From assembly GCA_945916025.1 (NCBI GenBank), contig CAMEGD010000089.1, positions 1-5,350 on the forward strand: a stretch of DNA of 5,350 nt, read 5' to 3'. Position 1 is the stretch's first letter, and each line of letters starts with the position of its first letter. The position numbers and the translations under genes are program-made. Source of the stretch: an uncultured Clostridia bacterium (GTDB taxonomy: Bacteria > Bacillota > Clostridia > Tissierellales > Peptoniphilaceae). This document shows positions 1-5,350 of the stretch, piece after piece. The notes beneath the pieces were generated by a model, which was not told the DNA's origin, did not search any database, and saw nothing but the letters and a program-made list of their open reading frames with translations.

Positions 1-207
1 GATGAAAAGAATTCTATCTTTAACCTACTAGAAATTGAAGATTATTCAAACTTTAGAAAAGATCAAATGGAAAAAGTAGAAAAAGAAGCCATAGAAAAGG
101 GTCTGCTTACCGAAGCATCTGAAAGAACCAAGAAAGCAGTAGTAGACTTACTAAATATAAATCCACTTATTGCAGAAGAATATGAGATAGAAATCAGGGA
201 AATATAA
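1..207 (+). CDS. C-terminal end of a probable DUF4230-family protein (5' end outside window)
   Basis: Frame 1 is open from the first base to the TAA at 205-207, giving the last 68 residues of a protein whose start lies upstream. The visible tail begins DEKNSIFNLLEIEDYSNF, continues as a charged amphipathic helix (KDQMEKVEKEAIEKGLLTEA) and ends in a hydrophobic helix and a short strand (YEIEIREI). A long Lys/Glu helix containing 'A.E.G.L.EA', followed by a final 'YEIEI' strand, resembles the C-terminus of DUF4230 proteins as I remember them. Those are usually anchored by one N-terminal membrane segment and have no established function. The membrane anchor, if present, is outside the window, so the family call rests on the tail alone. 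No catalytic residues are visible. A strong hairpin follows 9 bases after the stop, so this is the last gene of its transcription unit. Confidence 0.5.
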   Translation, partial: DEKNSIFNLLEIEDYSNFRKDQMEKVEKEAIEKGLLTEASERTKKAVVDLLNINPLIAEEYEIEIREI

Positions 208-216
208 GTAAATGAC

Positions 217-243
217 AAAAAGCCACCAAATTGGTGGCTTTTT
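217..243. terminator. Bidirectional intrinsic terminator between convergent genes
   Basis: The 11-bp perfect stem AAAAAGCCACC (217-227) / GGTGGCTTTTT (233-243) encloses the 5-nt loop AAATT. The plus-strand transcript ends in a T run (239-243) and the minus-strand transcript also ends in a T run, complementary to 217-221. The hairpin can therefore stop both the plus-strand gene ending at 207 and the minus-strand gene ending at 280. The position between two convergent stop codons supports this. Confidence 0.88.
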
Positions 244-279
244 GCTTTTATAGTGTAAAAATAAGCTACAAAGTGAAAC

Positions 280-915
280 TTATTTTATTTCAGTTCCTTG
301 TATTTCGTTACCTTCTAGACTTGTAATTACTAGTCCGTTATCTTCTAGGCTAGTTTCTGTACCGATAAGGTACTTGCCAGCTTCAGTAATTACTAGGCCA
401 AATTGACCAAAGTGTTCGCCCATTTCTAGAGTATAAACTTCCTCATCTTCATAGGTAATTTCTTGTTCTTGTCTGATTGTTTCCCTATCATCATCTCGGA
501 ATAGTTCATTTAAATATTCCTTTGAATCTTCAGTTAGGCCGTCAGCCTTTACTATAGCAAGTCCCATAAAATCATCTGTTCTAGGACCAAATTGTATTAT
601 ATAAGTTCCTGGTAAAAGTTCATATTCACCAAGATACTTGTAGTTAGTTCCTAGCTCTACAGGTTCAGCATCTTGATTATCTTCTACAACATTGTCTCCA
701 GTATCTTCTATTTCTTCTTCACCTTCAATTTGGTCATCTTCAGTTTCAGCTTCAGTAGGTTCGCTTTCTTCTTCAAGGGCTTCTTCATTTGTAGTAACTT
801 CTTCTGTTACTTCAGTTGTTGTGGTTTCTGTTTGGCTTTCGTGTGCTTGGCTTTCGCAAGCTGCATTTACAAATACTAAGGCCAGGGCCATTAAAATCAA
901 GGTTAGTTTCTTCAT
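280..915 (-). CDS. Secreted or lipid-anchored acidic protein of unknown function
   Basis: The product is 211 residues. I start it at the ATG at 915-913 because AGGAGG (923-928 on the complement) sits 7 bases upstream. A start 6 codons earlier, at 933, would place that ribosome site inside the gene. Residues 1-19 form a signal peptide (MKKLTLILMALALVFVNAA). Cys20 follows it, but the residue at -3 is Asn, so VNAAC is a poor lipobox; both lipid anchoring and ordinary cleavage after Ala remain possible. Residues about 26-88 are a Glu/Thr/Asp-rich, probably disordered linker. Residues about 92-211 look like a beta-rich folded domain with 'LGEYELLPGTYIIQ' (95-108), the LPGTY part recalling 'DIPAGTY'-type extracellular strands. 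LPGTY lies mid-protein with no hydrophobic tail after it, so it is not a sortase signal. 'GLVIT' occurs twice near the end (173-177 and 194-198). I do not recognise the family. The gene stands alone and diverges from the stress operon. Confidence 0.85.
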   Translation of the reverse strand: MKKLTLILMALALVFVNAACESQAHESQTETTTTEVTEEVTTNEEALEEESEPTEAETEDDQIEGEEEIEDTGDNVVEDNQDAEPVELGTNYKYLGEYELLPGTYIIQFGPRTDDFMGLAIVKADGLTEDSKEYLNELFRDDDRETIRQEQEITYEDEEVYTLEMGEHFGQFGLVITEAGKYLIGTETSLEDNGLVITSLEGNEIQGTEIK

Positions 916-922
916 AGTATTT

Positions 923-928
923 CCTCCT
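923..928 (-). promoter_or_regulatory. Ribosome binding site that fixes the start at 915
   Basis: The complement reads AGGAGG with a 7-base spacer to the ATG at 915-913. It lies between the alternative upstream ATG (933-931) and the chosen start. The first six codons of the longer reading (MIGGNT) are therefore leader rather than protein, and the mature product begins with a standard MKK signal peptide. Confidence 0.85.
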
Positions 929-951
929 ATCAATTGTCTAATCTATAAGAA

Positions 952-1002
952 ACTATACCCTCTTTTTAGTCATAATAAAGGACTTTCACAACATTTTAAC
1001 AA
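952..1002 (-). promoter_or_regulatory. Possible promoter region of the secreted-protein gene
   Basis: Read on the minus strand, this A+T-rich stretch offers several weak sigma-A-like pairs and no clear winner. One is TTGTGA (complement of 986-991) with TAAAAA (complement of 963-968) at a 17-bp spacer. Another is TTTATT (974-979) with TATAGT (952-957) at 16 bp. A third is TTGTTA (997-1002) with TATTAT (972-977) at 19 bp. A promoter must exist here because the gene upstream is divergent, but the exact boxes are uncertain. Confidence 0.3.
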
Positions 1003-1046
1003 TAAAAAAGAAAAATATTTTCAAAACATAGTAAAAAAGTATGAAT

Positions 1047-1062
1047 TGTACCCTAGGTTACA
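1047..1062. promoter_or_regulatory. Candidate operator: imperfect 16-bp palindrome TGTA-N8-TACA
   Basis: The bases TGTACCCTAGGTTACA equal their own reverse complement except for one symmetric pair of positions, with CCTAGG at the centre. The site lies 62 bp before the DUF438 pseudogene start and about 130 bp upstream of the divergent gene start. That is where a dimeric regulator of the stress operon could bind. TAGGTT at 1054-1059 recurs at 1076-1081, 22 bp (about two helical turns) later, just before a TGATAAAAT stretch (1081-1089) that could contribute a -10 box. No known regulator's consensus is matched with confidence. Confidence 0.35.
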
Positions 1063-1123
1063 GAAAAGAAGGTCTTAGGTTGATAAAATGTATTTAACAT
1101 AAGAAAAGGGAGCAAAAAAGATT

Positions 1124-1815
1124 ATGGACAGAAAAGAGAAATTAAAAAACTAATAGAAAGACTTCACAATGAAAGAAAACTTTGAAGAAGTTAAAAGAGA
1201 CGTTAAAAGGGAAGTTTCTTCTGTAAGTGCAAGTGAAATTTCAAACCTAGAAGGACAACTTATTTAGGATGGACTTCCAATAGAAGAAATCCAAAAACTT
1301 TGCAATGTTCATGCTTCCTTGTTTAATCAAAGAGTAGAAGAAATTCATGAACAAAAGGACAAGCCTGGTTCGAAAACAAAATCAGGTATAAATCTAATGG
1401 GGACCAAGACCAAATAGTCTTACCATCAGGAAGACTTAATAAGGAAGAACTAGTATCAATACCAAACACTATTCCTAGTGACTGGACCTTTATTGGAGAA
1501 GATGACCTGGTAAGGTATTTTTCAGAAGGAAAGGACCCAGTCTTCCCAAGGACTAGGACAATAATCGGAAGGGATGTTAGAAATTGTCATCCACCTAAGG
1601 CACTAGAAGTAGTAAACCAGTTAATAGCAGACCTTAAGGCAGGAGTAAAGGACGAAGAAACTAGAATAATGACTAAGGGGACCAAGATATTTGTTATTAG
1701 GTACCTGGCAGTAAGGGATAAAGAAAATAAGTTTATGGGAGTTTTAGAAACTACAGAAGAAGTTTCAAAACTTTACAAAATGATAAAAGAAGTATTAGAA
1801 AAGGATAAAGAATAG
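1124..1815 (+). pseudogene. Decayed DUF438 / hemerythrin / PAS-domain protein gene
   Basis: The ATG at 1124 follows AAGGGAG (1106-1112) and begins MDRKEKLK, but a missing A in the A-run at 1144-1149 (6 As where 7 restore the frame) gives TAA at 1151. An extra A near 1171-1174 restores the frame. The text then reads FEEVKRDVKREVSSVSASEI, and after a TAG at 1265-1267 DGLPIEEIQKLCNVHASLF. This is the DUF438 N-terminal domain. After KDKPG (about 1354-1368) the family normally has a hemerythrin-like domain of roughly 130 residues; it is absent. In frame 1, about 1372-1815 encode a linker and a PAS domain: LPSGRLNKEEL, VRYFSEGKD, VFPRTRTIIGRDVRNCHPPK (Cys at 1585-1587) and VIRYLAVRDKENKFMGVLET. Frame 1 is open from 1351 but has no ATG, GTG or TTG before 1669, so the PAS part is unlikely to be translated alone. 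The intact family is thought to act in redox or gas sensing with its hemerythrin and PAS parts. The stop overlaps the ribosome site of ric. Confidence 0.88.
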
Positions 1816-1823
1816 GAGTTATT

Positions 1824-2531
1824 ATGAAAATTACAAAAGATATTAGCCTAAAGGACTTAGTAAAGAATTACCCACAGACAATTGAAGTTTTAAATACATT
1901 ATCCATTGACTTTTGTTGTGGGGGAGATGATACAATAGAAGTTGCAGTGAACAGTAACAATCAAGATTTAGAAGAAACCTTAGCTCTACTTGAGAAAAAG
2001 GCAGAAGTACCTATGAAGGATTCAGAATCTCAACTAATTTCCATAGAAAACTTTAAAAACCTTTCTATTAATGAGATGATAGATTCTCTAAAGATGACCC
2101 ACCACAAGTACGAAAGAGAACTAATGTTAGAGCTAGATGAACTAATAAATACTATTTTATTAGTCCACTATGAAAACCACAAAGACCAATTAGTAATTAT
2201 CCATAATTTATTCGCTACATTAAAAATGGAACTTGAAGAACACTTTGCTAAGGAAGAACAATTAATCTTTAAGATAATGAAAGAAAATAAAAATCCTTCA
2301 TCAGAAATTATAGCATTTATAGATGAGGTTGAGTCTGAACACGATGTAGCAGGAGATATATTAAAGAAACTAAAGGTCGTAACTAATAATTTCAAGGCTC
2401 CATCTGATGGATGTTATACCTACAACAAGACCTTTGAAACCTTAGAAACCTTTGTAAATGATGTATTTGTACACGTATTTAAAGAAAACTCTATCTTATT
2501 TCCAGAGTATAGAGAAAAGAAAACAAACTAA
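1824..2531 (+). CDS. ric: Iron-sulfur cluster repair di-iron protein (RIC / ScdA / YtfE family)
   Basis: The cytoplasmic 235-residue protein belongs to the family that restores Fe-S clusters damaged by NO or oxidants. The N-terminal ScdA_N-type domain (residues about 3-60) carries the hallmark FCCGG at 30-34 after the usual 'L..LVKNYPQTIEVLNTLSID' region. The C-terminal part is a hemerythrin-like four-helix bundle. Its expected di-iron ligands are in order: His94 in THHKY, His140 and Glu144 in HFAKEE, His173 in SEHD, and His217 and Glu221 in HVFKENSILFPEY. Assignment is by comparison with the E. coli YtfE ligand pattern. All ligands are present and the length is typical, so the protein should be functional. 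AGGAG (1814-1818), 5 bases before the ATG, overlaps the stop of the broken DUF438 gene, a sign of former translational coupling. fprA starts 18 bases after its stop, so the two are probably co-transcribed as an O2/NO defence unit. Confidence 0.95.
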   Translation: MKITKDISLKDLVKNYPQTIEVLNTLSIDFCCGGDDTIEVAVNSNNQDLEETLALLEKKAEVPMKDSESQLISIENFKNLSINEMIDSLKMTHHKYERELMLELDELINTILLVHYENHKDQLVIIHNLFATLKMELEEHFAKEEQLIFKIMKENKNPSSEIIAFIDEVESEHDVAGDILKKLKVVTNNFKAPSDGCYTYNKTFETLETFVNDVFVHVFKENSILFPEYREKKTN

Positions 2532-2549
2532 AGAAAACAGGAGGATATT

Positions 2550-3749
2550 ATGAGAAAGCATATAAAAAATAACGTATCATGGGTTGGTAAAATTGATTGG
2601 GAACTAGAAACTTTTCACGGATCAGATTATTCAATTTCTAGAGGTTCAAGCCAAAATGCTTACCTAGTAGAAGAAGAAAAAGTTGTATTAATTGACACAA
2701 TTTGGCAACCACATTCAAATGAATTTGTTGAAAACCTTAAGTCAGAAATAGACCTTAATAAAATCGATTATATTATTGCAAATCATGGAGAAGTAGACCA
2801 TGCAGGTTCCTTAGTAGAACTTATGAAAGAAATTCCAGACACTCCAATTTATTGTACAGCTAATGGTAAAAAATCTATTATTGGACAATTCAAGCATCCA
2901 GAGTGGAACTATGTAGTAGTAAAAACTGGAGACACTTTAGATATCGGTAACGGCAAAACTTTAGTATTTGTTGAAATGCCAATGCTTCACTGGCCAGATT
3001 CAATGGCAGTATATATGACAGGAGATAATATCTTATTTTCAAATGATGCCTTCGGTCAACATTATGCATCTGCAGAATTATTTAATGACAAGGCAGACCA
3101 ATGTGTACTTTGGGAAGAAGCTATGAAGTACTTTGCAAATATCCTAAACCCATTTGCTGGACTTGTTACAAAGAAAATCGAAGAAATTGTAGGTTTAAAT
3201 CTTCCAATAGACATTATTGCAACTAGCCATGGTGTAATTTGGAGAGACAATCCTCTACAAATTGTAGAAAAATATGCTGAGTGGGCAGATGCTTACCAAG
3301 AAGACCAAATTACAATTGTATATGACACTATGTGGGATGGGACAAAGACTATTGCCCATAGGATAGGATCAGAAATCACAAAACAATCTCCTGATACTAA
3401 GGTAAAGGTACTTCACCTTCATACTAATGACAAAAACGACATTATGACAGAAGTATTTAAGTCTAAGGCGATAATTGTTGGTTCTCCAACTTACCTAAAT
3501 GGAGTTTTATCATCAGTAGCTGGCTGGTTACACTTCCTAAAGGCTCTTAAGTTCAAGAAGAAAAAAGCAGCAGTTTTCGGAACTTATGGTTGGTCAGGGG
3601 AAGGTAACAAGGTATTAAGAGAGTCCTTAACTGGAGCAGGTTTTGATGTAATTGACAAAGAAATTAAAGTAAACTGGAATCCAGACGAAGAACACTTAGT
3701 AGATGCAAAGGGTTTAGTTGAAGATTTACTAAATAGCTTAGATAAATAA
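2550..3749 (+). CDS. fprA: Flavodiiron protein, class A (FprA-type A flavoprotein; O2 and/or NO reductase)
   Basis: The soluble 399-residue cytoplasmic enzyme reduces O2 to water and/or NO to N2O at a non-haem di-iron site, using electrons passed through FMN. Residues about 30-250 form the metallo-beta-lactamase-like domain with every expected iron ligand: His79, Glu81, Asp83 and His84 in NHGEVDHAG, His147 in MLHWPDS, Asp166 in SNDAFG and His227 in TSHGVIWR. Residues about 253-399 form the flavodoxin domain, with the FMN phosphate loop YDTMWDGTKTIA (258-269) and later FMN contacts SPTYLNG and GTYGWSGEG. There is no C-terminal rubredoxin or reductase extension, so an external donor such as rubredoxin is needed; none is encoded in the window. 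AGGAGG (2539-2544) lies 5 bases before the ATG. Sequence alone does not settle the O2 versus NO preference. Coupling to ric fits a combined scavenging and repair operon. Confidence 0.96.
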   Translation: MRKHIKNNVSWVGKIDWELETFHGSDYSISRGSSQNAYLVEEEKVVLIDTIWQPHSNEFVENLKSEIDLNKIDYIIANHGEVDHAGSLVELMKEIPDTPIYCTANGKKSIIGQFKHPEWNYVVVKTGDTLDIGNGKTLVFVEMPMLHWPDSMAVYMTGDNILFSNDAFGQHYASAELFNDKADQCVLWEEAMKYFANILNPFAGLVTKKIEEIVGLNLPIDIIATSHGVIWRDNPLQIVEKYAEWADAYQEDQITIVYDTMWDGTKTIAHRIGSEITKQSPDTKVKVLHLHTNDKNDIMTEVFKSKAIIVGSPTYLNGVLSSVAGWLHFLKALKFKKKKAAVFGTYGWSGEGNKVLRESLTGAGFDVIDKEIKVNWNPDEEHLVDAKGLVEDLLNSLDK

Positions 3750-3759
3750 ATAAAAATAC

Positions 3760-3797
3760 AATGGCTTAAGACCCTAAGTAGGTGCTTAAGCCATTTT
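3760..3797 (+). terminator. Intrinsic terminator after fprA
   Basis: The 11-bp perfect stem AATGGCTTAAG (3760-3770) / CTTAAGCCATT (3785-3795) encloses a 14-nt loop that could itself close with ACC/GGT. TTTT at 3794-3797 follows. It begins 11 bases after the fprA stop and ends the stress operon before yjjI. Confidence 0.85.
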
Positions 3798-3850
3798 ATT
3801 ATGGATAGGATTAGAATATGTTAACTATGGGAAAATATATAGTAGTAAAA

Positions 3851-3876
3851 GCCTTATTTTTTTGGTATGTTAAGGC
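3851..3876. repeat. Short inverted repeat GCCTTA-N14-TAAGGC upstream of yjjI
   Basis: Six-base arms (3851-3856 and 3871-3876) flank a loop that starts with seven Ts. It lies just upstream of the likely yjjI promoter. The T run is inside the loop, so it is not a terminator; it could be a binding site for a regulator. In addition TATGTTAA occurs at 3817-3824 and again at 3866-3873. Both signals are short enough to arise by chance in A+T-rich DNA. Confidence 0.25.
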
Positions 3877-3887
3877 ATTCTCAATTC

Positions 3888-3916
3888 TTTTAAATTATCT
3901 TTTAATATTATATAAT
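3888..3916 (+). promoter_or_regulatory. yjjI: Probable sigma-A promoter of yjjI
   Basis: A perfect -10 box TATAAT (3911-3916) lies 30 bases before the yjjI start codon. At a 17-bp spacing the -35 position holds TTTTAA (3888-3893), a weak match to TTGACA, so activation by a regulator is plausible. Transcription would start near 3923, giving a short leader that contains AAGGAG (3934-3939), 6 bases before the ATG. Confidence 0.55.
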
Positions 3917-3945
3917 GGAATTCACACTTAAGAAAGGAGACAAGT

Positions 3946-5350
3946 ATGTTTGATAAAAAGGCAGCTTATGAAGTATTGACATCTAGGTCCTTAACCCATG
4001 AACAAAAGTTAATGAACCTAGCAAAATTTGCTGAAAATGCCGTAGGCACAATCACTATAGATGAGAAAACAAAAGAGTATTTTAACAATGGGTCTATAAA
4101 TGACCTTTTTGAAGGAGATGCTCCCTATAGACCTAGGTATATTCTACCTGACTATGAGAAGTTTATGAAACAAGGTTCTGAGTTTTTAAAGATTGATCCT
4201 CCAAAGGATTTTGATGAGGCCATATTTGCTTTAATGACCCTTTATAGACACGTTCCTTCTATTACTAACTTTCCAGTTTACTTAGGAAACCTAGACACCC
4301 TTTTGGACCCATTCATAAAGGATATGACAGATGAGGAAGTTGTAAAGAAACTTACCCTATTTTTAAATTATTTAGATAGGACTATTACAGATTCATTTTG
4401 TCATGCTAATTTAGGTCCTGAAGAAACTAGGGCAGGGAATTTGATTTTAGAGGCAGAATCCCACCTTACAAATGCAGTACCTAACTTTACCATTAAGTAT
4501 GATGAAAACATTACAAGTGATGATTTTATGAAGAAGGCAATCGATTGTTCTTTGAAATCTTCTAACCCAGCTATTTGTAACCATATTGCTAACACTGATC
4601 CATTTGGAGATGAGTATGGTATTTCTTCTTGTTACAACATACTACCTTATAGGGGTGGAGCTTATACTTTAACCAGGATAACTTTAACGAAGTTAGCTGA
4701 AGTTTCTGATTCAGTAGAGGACTTTTTAAATGTAAAACTACCTGAAGTCTTAAAACTTATAGCTGATTATTTAGACCAAAGGATAAAGTTTATAGTTGAA
4801 GAATCAGGATTTTTCCAAAGCAACTTTCTAGTAAAGGAAGGCCTAATAGAAAGGGAAAGATTCTTAGGTATGTTTGGAGTTACTGGACTTGCTGAAGCTG
4901 TAAATACCCTACTAAAAGATAGAGACCTACAATATGGTAGAGACAAAGTAGCTGATGATCTTGCCCAAGAAATTTTGGATAAGATAGAAGAAATAGTTAA
5001 TACCTTCGATGCTCCATATTCTGAAGTTGCAGGGGGCAAGTACTTGTTACATGCCCAAGTAGGACTAGATTCAGACCTTGGAGTAACTTCTGGTGTAAGG
5101 ATTCCAGTTGGAGATGAGCCAGATAATTTTGTAGACCATCTTAAACATTCAGGAAGATACCACAAGTACTTCCCAGCAGGAGTTGGAGACATCTTCCCAA
5201 TAGCTACCCATGTAAAGGACAATTCTGATGCCTTACTTGATGTTGTTAGAGGGGCCTTTAATAGTGGAGTTCACTATATGAGTTTTTATGCTGCCGATAC
5301 TGACTTAGTTAGAATAACTGGCTATTTAGTAAAACGTAGTGAAATGGAAA
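3946..5350 (+). CDS. yjjI: YjjI-family glycyl radical enzyme (3' end outside window)
   Basis: The frame is open from the ATG at 3946 to the window edge, giving 468 residues plus one base. E. coli YjjI is about 516 residues, so roughly 45 residues are missing. The protein follows the E. coli YjjI sequence, as I recall it, along its length: LTHEQKLMNLAK (16-27), FEGDAPYRPRYILPDY (55-70), YRHVPSITNFPVYLGNLD, HANLGPEE, YGISSCYNILPYRGG, LVKEGLIERERFLGMFG (295-311), LHAQVGLDSDLG (from about 368) and GDEPD. Cys229 in SSCYNILP is the likely thiyl-radical cysteine. Gly459 in LVRITGYLVKR matches the RV[ST]GYxV glycyl radical motif, so the radical site is present. Such enzymes need a radical-SAM activase (YjjW for YjjI in E. 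coli), which should lie downstream. I know of no established reaction for YjjI. The protein is cytoplasmic and expected to be destroyed by O2 when activated. It has its own promoter and lies behind the fprA terminator. Confidence 0.93.
   Translation, partial: MFDKKAAYEVLTSRSLTHEQKLMNLAKFAENAVGTITIDEKTKEYFNNGSINDLFEGDAPYRPRYILPDYEKFMKQGSEFLKIDPPKDFDEAIFALMTLYRHVPSITNFPVYLGNLDTLLDPFIKDMTDEEVVKKLTLFLNYLDRTITDSFCHANLGPEETRAGNLILEAESHLTNAVPNFTIKYDENITSDDFMKKAIDCSLKSSNPAICNHIANTDPFGDEYGISSCYNILPYRGGAYTLTRITLTKLAEVSDSVEDFLNVKLPEVLKLIADYLDQRIKFIVEESGFFQSNFLVKEGLIERERFLGMFGVTGLAEAVNTLLKDRDLQYGRDKVADDLAQEILDKIEEIVNTFDAPYSEVAGGKYLLHAQVGLDSDLGVTSGVRIPVGDEPDNFVDHLKHSGRYHKYFPAGVGDIFPIATHVKDNSDALLDVVRGAFNSGVHYMSFYAADTDLVRITGYLVKRSEME

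Noticed and set aside
582..612. LPGTY in the secreted protein as a sortase sorting signal
   Set aside because: It lies near residue 101-105 of 211, with no following hydrophobic segment and basic tail, so it cannot be a C-terminal wall-sorting signal.
673..879. Plus-strand open frame of 68 codons, Phe/Cys-rich
   Set aside because: Low-complexity antisense of the acidic linker, with no ribosome site.
916..933. Earlier ATG at 933-931 as start of the secreted protein
   Set aside because: The AGGAGG at 923-928 would fall within the coding part, and the extra MIGGNT precedes an otherwise standard MKK signal peptide.
692..1078. Plus-strand open frame of 128 codons, Ser/Val-rich, opposite the secreted-protein gene
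   Set aside because: Its Ser/Val-rich composition is the mirror of the Glu/Thr-rich linker on the other strand. It has no ribosome site and runs through the divergent control region, so it is a shadow.
1144..1175. The two 1-nt indels in A-rich stretches read as sequencing errors or programmed frameshifts
   Set aside because: Errors remain possible for these two alone. The downstream TAG at 1265 and the missing hemerythrin core with a frame change show real decay, and no frameshift-stimulating structure is evident.
1351..1815. PAS segment as a separate short gene
   Set aside because: The frame is open but has no ATG, GTG or TTG until 1669, which would leave out most of the PAS domain, and no ribosome site precedes it.
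2168..2395. Minus-strand open frame of 75 codons inside ric
   Set aside because: Antisense to the di-iron ligand region of ric; a chance open frame.
3062..3250. Minus-strand open frame of 62 codons inside fprA
   Set aside because: Antisense to the conserved flavodiiron domain, with no ribosome site.
4401..4595. Minus-strand open frame of 64 codons inside yjjI
   Set aside because: Antisense to conserved YjjI text, with no independent support.
4767..5222. Minus-strand open frame of 151 codons inside yjjI
   Set aside because: It lies wholly antisense to a strongly conserved family protein, its Ser-rich product resembles nothing I know, and no ribosome site is seen.

Overview
The window is A+T-rich DNA with strong AGGAGG-type ribosome binding sites and a codon bias towards AGA/AGG, TTA/CTA and ATA. 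Its gene set comes from a strict or near-strict anaerobe: a flavodiiron protein, a di-iron Fe-S repair protein, a DUF438/PAS protein remnant and a glycyl radical enzyme. This suggests a low-GC anaerobic Firmicute (Bacillota), possibly a Tissierellia/Peptoniphilaceae-type organism such as Anaerococcus. The genus is inference from style only; no rRNA is present.

Layout. (a) Bases 1-207 are the 3' end of a plus-strand gene, probably a DUF4230-family protein. A hairpin at 217-243 lies between it and the next gene and can terminate both convergent genes. (b) Bases 280-915 (minus) encode a secreted protein with a very acidic Glu/Thr-rich linker and a C-terminal beta-rich domain of unknown function. 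(c) Bases 916-1123 are a divergent control region that contains an imperfect 16-bp palindrome at 1047-1062. (d) Bases 1124-1815 are a clear pseudogene of a DUF438-hemerythrin-PAS protein. The N-terminal DUF438 part and the C-terminal PAS part are both recognisable, but the hemerythrin core between them is gone, and the rest carries two compensating 1-nt indels, an in-frame TAG and a frame change. (e) ric (1824-2531) and fprA (2550-3749) follow in the same direction with short gaps and their own ribosome binding sites, and the unit ends in a terminator at 3760-3797. (f) An intergenic promoter region with a TATAAT box leads into yjjI (3946 to beyond the window end), a YjjI-family glycyl radical enzyme with its candidate catalytic cysteine (Cys229) and radical glycine (Gly459) visible.

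How the genes work together. The pseudogene, ric and fprA look like one operon for O2/NO stress. FprA reduces O2 and/or NO at a di-iron site using FMN electrons, and Ric repairs damaged iron-sulfur clusters. The lost DUF438-PAS protein was presumably a sensor or regulatory partner. The neighbouring glycyl radical enzyme belongs to a class that O2 inactivates, so protection nearby makes sense, but a terminator separates the two units and any functional link is inference. The window shows no tRNA, rRNA, CRISPR array, insertion sequence or phage gene. The genes match known families, and I do not see a demonstrably new multi-gene system. The most notable items are the decayed sensor gene, the palindrome in front of it and the glycyl radical enzyme of unknown reaction.
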